NCBI RefSeq assembly: GCF_009827595.1 | Contig: NZ_WTYT01000001.1 | Coordinates: forward strand, 248,001 to 312,000 | Direction of reading: 5' to 3' | Source of the DNA: Altericroceibacterium endophyticum | GTDB taxonomy: Bacteria > Pseudomonadota > Alphaproteobacteria > Sphingomonadales > Sphingomonadaceae | Length of the DNA: 64,000 nucleotides | Shown here: positions 9,044-17,572 of the stretch, one piece after another | Numbering within the stretch: position 1 is the stretch's first letter | Layout: every line of letters begins with the position of its first letter | The notes under the pieces: model-generated | Database searches by the model: none | Told to the model about the DNA's origin: nothing | What the model saw: only the letters and a program-made list of their open reading frames with translations | Program-made: the position numbers and the translations under genes

Positions 9044-9331
9044 TCAGGGCCTGCGTTTCCCCCGCCGGTTGCGTCCCTTTGTCATGGGGTCAGGCTTGGC
9101 GGGCGGTTTCCACCCCTCCGGCCTGCTTTGCCCCTGTTGACTTGTCCCCAGACCCATTGCGCCAGCTTTTTGGCGGGTCAGGCCGGACAGATCGGCCTGC
9201 TCGGCAGATTCCGCGCTGGCTCCGCCGCGCATCAGATTAATTCTGTCCCGGCAGCGTTTGGCTTCCTCAAAATCCAGGGCCTGCGCGGCCGCCTGCATCT
9301 TTTCCGTCAACGTCTCGATCGTTTCAGTCAT
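9044..9331 (-). CDS. Small UvrB/UvrC-motif protein
   Basis: 95 residues from ATG 9331 (MTETIETL); a longer frame to 9367 adds an unsupported leader. Residues about 4-40 form a UVR motif helical hairpin (KMQAAAQALDFEEAKRCRDR), the element by which UvrB and UvrC interact; the rest is a basic Gly/Pro/Lys tail ending KGRNRRGKRRP. No nuclease or helicase domain is present, so this is a stand-alone UVR protein rather than a fragment of uvrB. It might contact UvrB/C or act as an adaptor, as UVR motifs do in McsA or ClpC; this is inference. Confidence 0.8.
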   Translation of the reverse strand: MTETIETLTEKMQAAAQALDFEEAKRCRDRINLMRGGASAESAEQADLSGLTRQKAGAMGLGTSQQGQSRPEGWKPPAKPDPMTKGRNRRGKRRP

Positions 9332-9437
9332 AGTTTTAGGAATGCTTTGGTGGCGCTTTGGCTCCAAAAGCTAAGGATGGTTTTTGACTGATTGCGGATT
9401 GATCCCCGGCGCGTCCGCCGGAAGGGTTGTGCCGGTT

Positions 9438-10736
9438 TCAGTCCGGCAGTTCGCCATTCGCCTTCAGCACTTGCCCGGCAAGATAGAGCGAGCCACCGAT
9501 CAGCACGCGCTGGCCGTCATCGGGCAGGCGGGTGAGGGCGGTGGCGACGTCGGGGGCGGATCGTGCATCGGCGCCGAAGGCGTCCACGCTATGCGCCTCG
9601 CTGCCGGGAATGGGCACCACGGTCAGACTGGAGAGCATGCCTTCCATCGGTTTGATCAGCGCCTGCGGGTCCTTGTTGGATAGCATGCCGATGACCAGAT
9701 GCAGTTTCTCGCCGCCCAGATGGCGCGCGATCGCTTGTCCGGCATCGGGATTGTGCCCGCCATCGAGCCAGACATCGCGGTTTCTAGCATGGGAAGTGAG
9801 CGGGCCTGTGCTCAGTTTCTGCAATCGAGCGGGCCAGCGCGCCGTGCGAATGCCTTCGGCCATCGCAGCAGGCGAGACGGTGACGAAATCCTGATGCCGT
9901 AGCATAGCAACAGCGAGCGCGGCATTGTCCCCCTGATGCACGCCGGGCATGGTGGGAAGGGGTAGGGTGAGCGGCCCGAATTTGTCCCGGTAATCGATCG
10001 CGTCAGGCGTGATCGTGGCATGCCAGTCCTGCCCGCGCATATGCAACGGAGCACCTTCACGCGCTGCGGCGGCCTGCACTTCGATTTCGGCTATTTCGGG
10101 ATAATGCTGCGTTACGAGCGGTCGACCGGAGCGCGCGATTCCGGCCTTTTCAAAGGCGATCCGGGCGAGCGGTTCGTCCGGCGTACCTTCCTCAGGCACC
10201 AGCAGGAAGCTCTCATGATCGATGCCGAGCGTAGCAATGCCGCAGGCGGCGGGGCGATCGAGCACATTGGTGGCATCGAAACGTCCGCCAAGCCCGACTT
10301 CGATCACACAGACATCGGCTGGTATCCGTGCAAAAGCCAGAAAAGTCGCCGCTGTGGTTACTTCGAAGAAACTGGGAGCGAGGTCCTCTCCCGCATCCAG
10401 CACTTCTTTCAGCAATTCACCCAGGAACTCATCTGAAATGAGCGCACCGTTCAGCCGGATACGCTCATTATATCGCACGAGATGCGGCTTGGTCGCGCTG
10501 TGAACGCGCAGACCCTCGGCTTCCAGCATCATCCGCAGATAAGTGCAGGTCGATCCTTTGCCATTGGTACCGGCGACATGAAAAACTGGCGGCAGATGCT
10601 TTTGTGGGTCTCCCAAACGGCCAAGCAGATCGTGAATCACGTCCAGCCCAAGCCGGCCCTGTGGCAGGGTCAGCCGGGCCAGACGATCAAGCTGCGCCTG
10701 CACCGCTGGGTCTTCTGAGGTGGCGAAATCCTTCAC
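9438..10736 (-). CDS. folC: Bifunctional folylpolyglutamate synthase/dihydrofolate synthase FolC
   Basis: 432 residues. Mur-ligase-type ATPase with P-loop HVAGTNGKGSTCTYL near residue 53, the omega-loop region, VIEVGLGGRFDATNVL and the late WLDGGHNPDAG motif. It joins glutamate to dihydropteroate and extends polyglutamate tails of folates in the cytoplasm. It is the last gene of the lapA-pyrF-trpFBA-accD-folC operon, 20 bases after accD, an order widespread in Alphaproteobacteria. Confidence 0.96.
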   Translation of the reverse strand: MKDFATSEDPAVQAQLDRLARLTLPQGRLGLDVIHDLLGRLGDPQKHLPPVFHVAGTNGKGSTCTYLRMMLEAEGLRVHSATKPHLVRYNERIRLNGALISDEFLGELLKEVLDAGEDLAPSFFEVTTAATFLAFARIPADVCVIEVGLGGRFDATNVLDRPAACGIATLGIDHESFLLVPEEGTPDEPLARIAFEKAGIARSGRPLVTQHYPEIAEIEVQAAAAREGAPLHMRGQDWHATITPDAIDYRDKFGPLTLPLPTMPGVHQGDNAALAVAMLRHQDFVTVSPAAMAEGIRTARWPARLQKLSTGPLTSHARNRDVWLDGGHNPDAGQAIARHLGGEKLHLVIGMLSNKDPQALIKPMEGMLSSLTVVPIPGSEAHSVDAFGADARSAPDVATALTRLPDDGQRVLIGGSLYLAGQVLKANGELPD

Positions 10737-10756
10737 CGCGTTGTCAGCACTGTTGT

Positions 10757-11602
10757 TCAGGCTGCCTGAGGCTGGGTATAGGCCAGCAAGCGAGCAAGAG
10801 TTGACCGCAAATCCTTACGTTCCACCACCATGTCAACCATGCCGTGGTCGTAGAGATATTCGGCGCGCTGGAAGCCGTCCGGCAATTGCTCGCGGATCGT
10901 TTCCTGAATGACGCGCTGTCCGGCAAAGCCGATCAATGCGCCCGGTTCGGCGATGTGAACATCGCCCAACATGGCATAACTGGCCGTGACGCCGCCCGTG
11001 GTCGGATCGGTCAGCACCACCAGATAGGGCAATCCTGCCTCCTTCAGCCGGCGTGTCATGACGGTTGCCTTGGGCATTTGCATCAGGGACAAAATACCTT
11101 CCTGCATCCGTGCGCCACCGGCGGCGGTGCAGACGACGAAGCCGCATTTTTCTTCGATCGCGCGTTCTGCCGCGGCACAGAATGCAGCGCCAACCGCCAT
11201 ACCCATGGAACCGCCCATGAACATGAAATCCTGCACGCCTACAACTGCTCGCTGGCCTTCAATCTGGCCAAAGGCGGCAGTAAAGGCATCATCGTGCGGG
11301 TTCTTGGCACGGGCCTGTTTCAGCCTGTCGGTGTAGCGTTTCGTATCGCGGAATTTCAGCGGGTCTTCCTTCACCTGCGGCGCAGGCAGCAGGGCGTAGC
11401 CCGGATCGAGAATCTGGGAGAGGCGCGCATCGGCACCAATCCGCCCATGATGTCCGCAGCGCGGACAGACGGACATGCTGTCCTCATATTCCTTGGCGAA
11501 CAACATATCATGGCATTGCGGGCATTTGACCCACAGATTGTCGGGTGTTTCGCGCTTGGTCGCGAAGGGTAACGAATTGCGAACACGGTTAAGCCAGCTC
11601 AT
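10757..11602 (-). CDS. accD: Acetyl-CoA carboxylase carboxyltransferase subunit beta
   Basis: 281 residues. The N-terminal zinc ribbon has Cys at 27, 30, 46 and 49 (KCPQC ... CPRCG), followed by the crotonase-fold carboxyltransferase domain with GGSMGMAVG and GGARMQEG. With AccA it transfers carboxyl from biotin to acetyl-CoA, making malonyl-CoA for fatty acid synthesis. Its start overlaps the trpA stop by 4 bases (11599-11602), so expression is coupled to the tryptophan genes. Confidence 0.97.
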   Translation of the reverse strand: MSWLNRVRNSLPFATKRETPDNLWVKCPQCHDMLFAKEYEDSMSVCPRCGHHGRIGADARLSQILDPGYALLPAPQVKEDPLKFRDTKRYTDRLKQARAKNPHDDAFTAAFGQIEGQRAVVGVQDFMFMGGSMGMAVGAAFCAAAERAIEEKCGFVVCTAAGGARMQEGILSLMQMPKATVMTRRLKEAGLPYLVVLTDPTTGGVTASYAMLGDVHIAEPGALIGFAGQRVIQETIREQLPDGFQRAEYLYDHGMVDMVVERKDLRSTLARLLAYTQPQAA

Positions 11603-12390
11603 GCGGCATCCTTTCGCGCATTATGCACTGCCTGCGCAAGTGCCTGTGTTAGTTCACGAATATGGGTAGGCGCATTTTCTCCATGCTCACCCACCAGTTC
11701 GACAAGCGCTGAGCCTACCACCACGCCATCGGCGACGGCAGCAATGGTCGCGGCCTGTTCAGGAGTGCGCACGCCGAAGCCCACGGCGACAGGCAAATCG
11801 GATTTTGCCTTGATATCCGCTACGGCGCGATCGACCGATCCGGCAGCCGCTTGCTGCATACCGGTGATCCCGGCGACCGAAACATAATAGAGAAAACCGG
11901 CAGAGCCTTCGAGCACTGCGGGAAGGCGGCGTGCATTTGTGGTTGGCGTGGCGAGCCTGATGGGGGCAATACCATTGTCCCGTAAAGCCGGGCCCAGAGA
12001 AGCATCCTCCTCAGGCGGAATATCGACGCAGATCACGCCATCCACACCAGCCTTCGCGGCTTCGGCAGCGAACCATTCCGGTCCGCGGCGAACCATCGGA
12101 TTGGCATATCCCATCAGCACGAGCGGAACGTCCGGGTGGCGGCTGCGAAATGCAGCGGCGATGTCCAGCACGTCGCGGGTGGTGGTGCCTTTGGCCAAAG
12201 ACCGCAGATCGGCGGCCTGAATTGCCGGACCGTCGGCCATCGGATCGGTGAAGGGCATCCCCAGCTCCACCACATCAGCGCCGCCCTCTACCAAGGCGTC
12301 GAGATTGGCGGCGGTGTCTCCATCACCTGCGGTCAGGAAGCAGACGAGGGCTGGATGCCCTTTGCCGAAAGCCTGTTCTATACGGTTCAC
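11599..12390 (-). CDS. trpA: Tryptophan synthase alpha chain
   Basis: 263 residues, TIM barrel. The catalytic Glu and Asp are in [15 protein letters not shown] near residues 43-57; the phosphate-binding end has [10 protein letters not shown] and GVVVGSALV. It cleaves indole-3-glycerol phosphate and passes indole to TrpB. The start overlaps the trpB stop by 4 bases and the stop overlaps the accD start by 4. Confidence 0.97.
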   Translation of the reverse strand: MNRIEQAFGKGHPALVCFLTAGDGDTAANLDALVEGGADVVELGMPFTDPMADGPAIQAADLRSLAKGTTTRDVLDIAAAFRSRHPDVPLVLMGYANPMVRRGPEWFAAEAAKAGVDGVICVDIPPEEDASLGPALRDNGIAPIRLATPTTNARRLPAVLEGSAGFLYYVSVAGITGMQQAAAGSVDRAVADIKAKSDLPVAVGFGVRTPEQAATIAAVADGVVVGSALVELVGEHGENAPTHIRELTQALAQAVHNARKDAA

Positions 12391-13619
12391 AGATCCACCC
12401 CCAATGCTTCGGCAACGGTGAAGATATCCTTGTCACCGCGGCCACACAGATTGGCGAGAATGATCTGGTCCTGATCCATGTCCCGGGCGCGCTTCGCCAC
12501 GGCGGCGATGGCGTGGCTGGGTTCCAGCGCCGGAATGATCCCTTCCGTCCGGCAGAGCAGCTGAAAAGCATCCAGCGCTTCCTTGTCGGTGATGGAGGTA
12601 TATTCCACCCGGCCGTTTTCCTTCAGCCAGGCGTGTTCCGGGCCGATACCGGGATAATCCAGTCCCGCGCTGATCGAGTGCGCTTCGGTGATCTGGCCGT
12701 CTTCATCCTGCAGTAGATAGGTCTTGTTGCCATGCAGAATGCCCGGTGCACCGCCGGTCAGGCTGGCGGCATGTTCCTTATCGAGGCCATGGCCAGCGGC
12801 TTCAACACCCAGCATGGCGACATCACGGTCATCCAGAAACGGATGGAACAGACCGATGGCATTGGAGCCGCCGCCGATCGCAGCGACCAGCATGTCTGGC
12901 AGGCGTCCGGTGCGGTTCATCAATTGCTCGCGGGCTTCGCGGCCGATGACGCTTTGGAAATCGCGCACCAGTTCGGGGTAGGGGTGCGGCCCGGCCGCTG
13001 TGCCGATGATGTAGAAGGTGTCATCGACATTGGCGACCCAGTCGCGCAGCGCCTCATTCATGGCATCCTTCAGCGTGGCTGCGCCCGATTGAACGGGCAC
13101 CACTTCGGCGCCGAGCAATTTCATCCGGAACACGTTGGGCTGCTGACGCGCGGCATCAGTTGCGCCCATATAGACAACGCAGGGGAGACCAAAGCGTGCG
13201 CAGACGGTCGCTGTAGCCACGCCATGCTGACCCGCGCCGGTTTCGGCGATGATGCGGGTTTTGCCCATGCGAATCGCCAGCAAGATCTGACCGATGCAAT
13301 TGTTGATCTTATGCGCGCCGGTATGGTTCAGCTCATCACGCTTGAACCAGATTTGTGCGCCCTTGCCCTCCGGGGCATCCTGACGCAGCTTCGCGGTCAG
13401 GCTTTCGGCATAATAAAGCGGGCTGGGCCGGCCGACATAATGCTCCAGCAAATCCTCGAATTGACGGTGAAACGCAGGATCTGCCTTGGCAGCCTTATAT
13501 TCGCGTTCCAGTTCGAGGACGAGCGGCATGAGTGTTTCGGCGACATAGCGCCCGCCATATGTGCCGAAATGGCCATGCTCATCCGGCTGATTGCGATAGG
13601 AGTTAAGTTTGTCTGTCAT
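12387..13619 (-). CDS. trpB: Tryptophan synthase beta chain
   Basis: 410 residues from ATG 13619 ([19 protein letters not shown]), which overlaps the trpF stop as ATGA; an open extension to 13775 runs inside trpF and is rejected. PLP-enzyme motifs: [13 protein letters not shown] with the Schiff-base Lys, [13 protein letters not shown], and the Gly-rich phosphate loop [10 protein letters not shown]. It condenses indole with serine. Forms an alpha2-beta2 complex with TrpA, next in the operon. Confidence 0.98.
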   Translation of the reverse strand: MTDKLNSYRNQPDEHGHFGTYGGRYVAETLMPLVLELEREYKAAKADPAFHRQFEDLLEHYVGRPSPLYYAESLTAKLRQDAPEGKGAQIWFKRDELNHTGAHKINNCIGQILLAIRMGKTRIIAETGAGQHGVATATVCARFGLPCVVYMGATDAARQQPNVFRMKLLGAEVVPVQSGAATLKDAMNEALRDWVANVDDTFYIIGTAAGPHPYPELVRDFQSVIGREAREQLMNRTGRLPDMLVAAIGGGSNAIGLFHPFLDDRDVAMLGVEAAGHGLDKEHAASLTGGAPGILHGNKTYLLQDEDGQITEAHSISAGLDYPGIGPEHAWLKENGRVEYTSITDKEALDAFQLLCRTEGIIPALEPSHAIAAVAKRARDMDQDQIILANLCGRGDKDIFTVAEALGVDL

Positions 13620-14257
13620 ATTGACCTTGCCGATTGGCAGAAGGCTGCGATTCTGTCCACGTCCTTGATGCCCGCTGCGCTCTCCACACCAGAAGAGGTA
13701 TCCACCAGCGGCGCTCCTGTGCTGCGTATGGCCTGCGCCACATTGTCCGGAGTGAGCCCGCCAGCGAGCCCCCATGGCGTGGAACCACGATAGGCGGAGA
13801 GCAGCGACCAGTCGAAACTTAACCCCATGCCACCGGGCAAAGTGCCTTTTGGGGTCTTGGCATCGAACAGGAGAAAATCAGCGGCGCCTTCATAGGATGC
13901 GGCGCGCTCAATATCGGAGGCAGAGGATACCGAGAGCACTTTCCATACCGGCAGGCCAAACTGTGCCTTTACCTGTGCTGTGCGTTCGGGCGTTTCCTTG
14001 CCGTGCAGCTGGATCGCACCAAGTCGTCCGGCTGTGACACTTTCACTCAGCATTCCATCATCGGGGTCGACGAAGACGCCCACGCTGCTGATCCGACCGC
14101 TTGCCCGTTCTGCCAGCACTGGCAGATCGCGGATGGTGACAAAACGCGGAGAAGGCGGGAAGAAATTGAAGCCGGCATATTCGGCCCGATTGCGGATCGC
14201 CGCATCGAGCGCTTCGGGAGTGGAAATTCCACAAATCTTTATCGCAGGTATAACCAT
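13616..14257 (-). CDS. trpF: Phosphoribosylanthranilate isomerase
   Basis: 213 residues. Starts [13 protein letters not shown] with the catalytic Cys in KICG; the family block [12 protein letters not shown] follows, then LHGKETPE and the C-terminal [11 protein letters not shown] and DTSSGVE phosphate loops. It isomerises N-(5'-phosphoribosyl)anthranilate in tryptophan synthesis. It is 46 bases after pyrF and coupled to trpB. The trpE, trpG, trpD and trpC genes are not in the window, so the pathway is split. Confidence 0.96.
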   Translation of the reverse strand: MVIPAIKICGISTPEALDAAIRNRAEYAGFNFFPPSPRFVTIRDLPVLAERASGRISSVGVFVDPDDGMLSESVTAGRLGAIQLHGKETPERTAQVKAQFGLPVWKVLSVSSASDIERAASYEGAADFLLFDAKTPKGTLPGGMGLSFDWSLLSAYRGSTPWGLAGGLTPDNVAQAIRSTGAPLVDTSSGVESAAGIKDVDRIAAFCQSARSI

Positions 14258-14303
14258 AATGCGCCGTAATCGATCGCCCGCCAGAGGGGAAGTGCGGGCG
14301 TAT

Positions 14304-14978
14304 CTAAAGCGTAGCTTCGATAGCGCGCGCTGCTTCGGCTGGGTCCAGCGCGCGGCTGATTGGGCGGCCGATTACCAAAACGCTGGCGCCATCGTCACGT
14401 GCCTGACGCGGTGTGACGGTGCGTTTCTGATCGCCTGCCGCGCTGCCGGCGGGACGCAGGCCGGGGACGACGAAGAAACCGTGTTTCCATTGCTTGTGCA
14501 CCGCGCCAACTTCCTGACCCGAACAGACGATTCCGTCGAGACCGGAAGCCTCGGCGAGTTCGGCCAGGCGCATTACATGGTCATGTGGTGTGCCCGTGAC
14601 GCCTGCTTTGGTCAGATCACGCTGATCAAGGCTGGTCAGCATGGTGACGGCCACCACTTTGCAGTTTTCCCCGGCCGCTGCCTTGGCATCTTCCATCATC
14701 GCCTGACCGCCGGATGCGTGAACGGTGACAATCGCCGGTTCCAGCGTGTGAATGGCCTGCATCGCACCGGCAACGGTGTTGGGAATGTCATGCAGTTTCA
14801 GGTCAAGGAAGATCGGCAAACCGCAATGGGCGATTTCATGCACGCCATGCGCGCCATGGGCATAGAAAAACTCCATCCCCAGCTTCACACCGCCAATATG
14901 GCCTTTGACCTTTTCAATCAGTGCTTTGCCCGCATCAAGTCGCGGCACGTCGAGCGCAAGAAAAACGGGGTTGCTCAT
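14304..14978 (-). CDS. pyrF: Orotidine 5'-phosphate decarboxylase
   Basis: 224 residues. The signature FLDLKLHDIPNTV near residue 60 supplies the catalytic Asp-Lys-Asp; the N-terminal VFLALDVPRLDAG and late VVPGLRP and VIGRPISRALDP phosphate loops agree. It makes UMP from OMP. It sits 6 bases after the lapA-domain gene and 46 before trpF. Confidence 0.97.
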   Translation of the reverse strand: MSNPVFLALDVPRLDAGKALIEKVKGHIGGVKLGMEFFYAHGAHGVHEIAHCGLPIFLDLKLHDIPNTVAGAMQAIHTLEPAIVTVHASGGQAMMEDAKAAAGENCKVVAVTMLTSLDQRDLTKAGVTGTPHDHVMRLAELAEASGLDGIVCSGQEVGAVHKQWKHGFFVVPGLRPAGSAAGDQKRTVTPRQARDDGASVLVIGRPISRALDPAEAARAIEATL

Positions 14979-14984
14979 CCGCTG

Positions 14985-15350
14985 TCAAATCCTTGAAGGG
15001 CCGGTTTCATCCGGCGTATGTTCTGGGGCCACGACCGGGTCGGATGCCGGGTCCACGCTTTGCGGCTGGACTGTTTGTGCCGATGGTGCGGGCTGGGCCG
15101 GGGGAGGGGGCGTGATTGCGGCTTGCTCCAGATGAGAAATGCGCCGCTTCAACCGCCACTTCGTGCCGCGATAGATGAGCCACATCGGGATAAGCCCGGC
15201 CAGAAAAGCCACGATTACCAGCGCCGGGATCTTGGTTTCCAGCACCAGTCCTTCCCATATTTTCACCTCAACCGGATCCCAGTTGAAGATGGAAAAAATC
15301 AGCAGTGCGACCAGCACCAGCACCCACATAATCGTCCGCAAAATCTGCAA
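14985..15350 (-). CDS. lapA: LapA-domain (DUF1049) inner-membrane protein
   Basis: 121 residues. Two transmembrane helices at about residues 5-22 and 42-60, joined by the LapA-type segment NWDPVEVKIWEG, then a basic stretch, a short coiled coil (RRISHLEQAA) and a Pro/Gln-rich cytoplasmic tail. LapA of E. coli works with LapB in LPS assembly control; the alphaproteobacterial protein shares only the membrane core, so the same role is an inference. First gene of the operon with pyrF; no lapB is adjacent. Confidence 0.82.
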   Translation of the reverse strand: MQILRTIMWVLVLVALLIFSIFNWDPVEVKIWEGLVLETKIPALVIVAFLAGLIPMWLIYRGTKWRLKRRISHLEQAAITPPPPAQPAPSAQTVQPQSVDPASDPVVAPEHTPDETGPSRI

Positions 15351-15380
15351 GGCTCAGCTCCCAAAACCGGTAGGTTTAAT

Positions 15381-15421
15381 CCCAATTGGCCGTGATGGTA
15401 GGCCCATCACGGCCAATTGGG
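15381..15421 (-). terminator. Perfect 18-base inverted repeat after purB, probable terminator or mRNA 3' stabiliser
   Basis: Arms 15381-15398 and 15404-15421 are exact reverse complements (CCCAATTGGCCGTGATGG on the left) with a 5-base loop TAGGC. It begins 8 bases after the purB stop. On the minus strand it is followed by ATTAAACC, not a clean T run, so a factor-independent stop is likely but not certain. Confidence 0.7.
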
Positions 15422-15428
15422 AAGTGGC

Positions 15429-16745
15429 TCAGTTTGCGCCGAAAACGCGGTTGAAAATGGTGTCGACCTGCTTGAAATGGTACTCAAGGTCGAAGCGTTT
15501 TTCGAGTTCTTCATCACTCAGCGCGGCGGTCACTTCCGCATCCGCCTTAAGCAGTTCGAGCAGGGACAGAGCGCCGTCGCTTTCCCATACTTTCATCGCA
15601 TTGCGCTGAACCAGACGATAGGCATCCTCGCGGCTCACACCGTTCTGAGTAAGCGCCAGCAGAACGCGCTGCGAATGAACGAGCCCGCCCATACGGTCCA
15701 TATTCTTCTGCATACGCTCAGGATATACCAGCAGCTTGTCGATCACACCGGTTAGGCGGCCCAGTGCGAAATCGAGCGTGATGCAGGCATCGGGACCGAT
15801 GAAGCGTTCGACCGAGCTGTGCGAAATATCGCGCTCATGCCACAGTGCCACATTTTCCATGGCGGGCAGGGCATAGGAACGGACCATCCGGGCCAGGCCG
15901 GTAAGGTTTTCGGTCAGCACCGGGTTGCGCTTATGCGGCATGGCGCTCGATCCCTTCTGGCCGGGGGAGAAATACTCCTCCGCTTCCAGAACTTCAGTGC
16001 GCTGCAGATGGCGCACTTCGACAGACAGACGCTCGATCGAGCTGGCAATCACGCCCAGCGTGGCGAAGAACATCGCATGGCGATCACGCGGGATCACCTG
16101 CGTGGAAACAGGCTCAGGCGTCAGGCCGAGGCGTTCGGCGACATGCTCTTCCACCGAAGGGTCGATATTGGCGAAAGTGCCGACCGCACCCGAAATGGCG
16201 CAAGTGGCGATATCATCGCGCGCGGCGACGAGGCGCGCGCGGCAACGTGAAAATTCGGCATAGGCTTCGGCCATTTTCAGACCGAACGTCACCGGCTCGG
16301 CATGAATGCCATGGCTGCGGCCGATGGTGGGGGTGTATTTGTGTTCCTCCGCGCGGCGCTTGATCGCGGCCAGCAGCAGATCGATATCTTCCAGCAGCAG
16401 GTCGGCGCTACGGGCGAGCTGCACGGCCAGCGTGGTGTCGAGCACATCCGAGCTGGTCATGCCCTGATGCATGAAGCGTGCTTCATCACCGACATTTTCC
16501 GCCACCCAGGTGAGGAAGGCGATCACGTCATGCTTGGTCACGGCTTCGATGGCATCAATCGCCTCGACATCAACCTTGGGGTTGGTTTCCCACCATGCCC
16601 ACAGTGCCTTGGCCGCGCTTTCCGGCACTACGCCCAGTTCGCCGAGCTTTTCGGTGGCATGCGCCTCAATTTCGAACCAGATGCGATATTTCGCTTCTGC
16701 TTCCCACAGGGCGGTCATTTGAGGGCGGGCGTAGCGGGGAACCAT
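15429..16745 (-). CDS. purB: Adenylosuccinate lyase
   Basis: 438 residues, all-helical fumarase/aspartase superfamily. The signature GSSAMPHKRNPV near residue 265 contains the flexible catalytic loop; TSSDVLDTTLAVQL and GRSHGIHAEPVTFG supply further active-site residues. It acts twice in purine synthesis, releasing fumarate from SAICAR and adenylosuccinate. It is monocistronic by appearance, with a hairpin right after the stop. Confidence 0.98.
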   Translation of the reverse strand: MVPRYARPQMTALWEAEAKYRIWFEIEAHATEKLGELGVVPESAAKALWAWWETNPKVDVEAIDAIEAVTKHDVIAFLTWVAENVGDEARFMHQGMTSSDVLDTTLAVQLARSADLLLEDIDLLLAAIKRRAEEHKYTPTIGRSHGIHAEPVTFGLKMAEAYAEFSRCRARLVAARDDIATCAISGAVGTFANIDPSVEEHVAERLGLTPEPVSTQVIPRDRHAMFFATLGVIASSIERLSVEVRHLQRTEVLEAEEYFSPGQKGSSAMPHKRNPVLTENLTGLARMVRSYALPAMENVALWHERDISHSSVERFIGPDACITLDFALGRLTGVIDKLLVYPERMQKNMDRMGGLVHSQRVLLALTQNGVSREDAYRLVQRNAMKVWESDGALSLLELLKADAEVTAALSDEELEKRFDLEYHFKQVDTIFNRVFGAN

Positions 16746-16795
16746 GGCAAACTCCGAGAAAAGGAAATCGGCGTGCGGCTAGGCCGAGCGGGGCG

Positions 16796-17524
16796 TTAGA
16801 TCAAGCCCTTCGCCTTTAGCGATATTTGCCCCTCGCTCCCAATAATGACGTGATCATGCAGAATTATGCCAAGCAGGCCGCCTGCTTCCGCGATGCGCCG
16901 GGTGATCTGAATATCCGCGCGGCTGGGCTCAGGATTGCCGCTGGGATGGTTGTGCACGAGGATGAGCGAAGACGCTCCGATGTCGAATGCCTTGCGGATG
17001 ACTTCGCGCGGGTGAATGGCCGCTTCGTCAATCGTGCCATCGCCAACATGGTGATCAAACAGCAGCCGATTCTTGGAATCGAGATATAAAATGCGCACCC
17101 GCTCCACCGTCAGATGCGCCATATCGATGCTGAGATAATCGAGCAGCGCTTGCCAGCTCGACAAGACGGGCCGCTCCATCACTTCGCTGCGCGCCATTCT
17201 GCGGGCGGAGAGCGCCACGATCTTGAGCGCGCCGGCGCTGACTTCACCCATGCCGGGGACGGCAGACAGCGCTTTGGGATCAGCATTCAGGACCTTGGCC
17301 AGCGATCCAAAACGGCGCAGCAGCTCTTTGGCGAGCGGTTTGGTGTCACCGCGGCTGCGCGCGGCAAAGAGAAGATATTCAAGCACTTCATAATCGGCCA
17401 GCGCCTCTGCCCCGCCATTCAGCAGCCGGTCACGCAGGCGGGCACGATGGCCCAGTGCATCGCGCCGGACTTGCGCTTGCTGATCGGAACGCGATGAAGT
17501 TTCGCTGCTTGTCTGGTTTTCCAC
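16796..17524 (-). CDS. radC: RadC/YeeS-type JAB (UPF0758) protein
   Basis: 242 residues from GTG 17524 (VENQTSSETSS), which has a GGGGGA site about 7 bases upstream; an open extension to 17713 would overlap the divergent ydbH coding region and is rejected. An N-terminal helix-hairpin-helix (VPGMGEVSAGALKIVA, about residues 75-95) precedes the JAMM metalloprotease-like domain with VHNHPSGNPEPSRAD carrying the metal-binding His, His and Asp. The old link to DNA repair is doubtful; biochemical function of the family is unsettled. The GTG start is my choice from spacing. Confidence 0.9.
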   Translation of the reverse strand: MENQTSSETSSRSDQQAQVRRDALGHRARLRDRLLNGGAEALADYEVLEYLLFAARSRGDTKPLAKELLRRFGSLAKVLNADPKALSAVPGMGEVSAGALKIVALSARRMARSEVMERPVLSSWQALLDYLSIDMAHLTVERVRILYLDSKNRLLFDHHVGDGTIDEAAIHPREVIRKAFDIGASSLILVHNHPSGNPEPSRADIQITRRIAEAGGLLGIILHDHVIIGSEGQISLKAKGLI

Positions 17525-17572
17525 GCGCCTATCCCCCGGTAAGACATTGCCTTTGCCGCGCTCAGCGCGCAA

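Noticed and set aside
12732-13793. 353-codon open frame antisense to trpB
   Set aside because: Shadow of trpB/trpF; no independent support.
13980-14996. 338-codon open frame antisense to trpF/pyrF
   Set aside because: Covers two certain genes on the other strand; unnatural composition.
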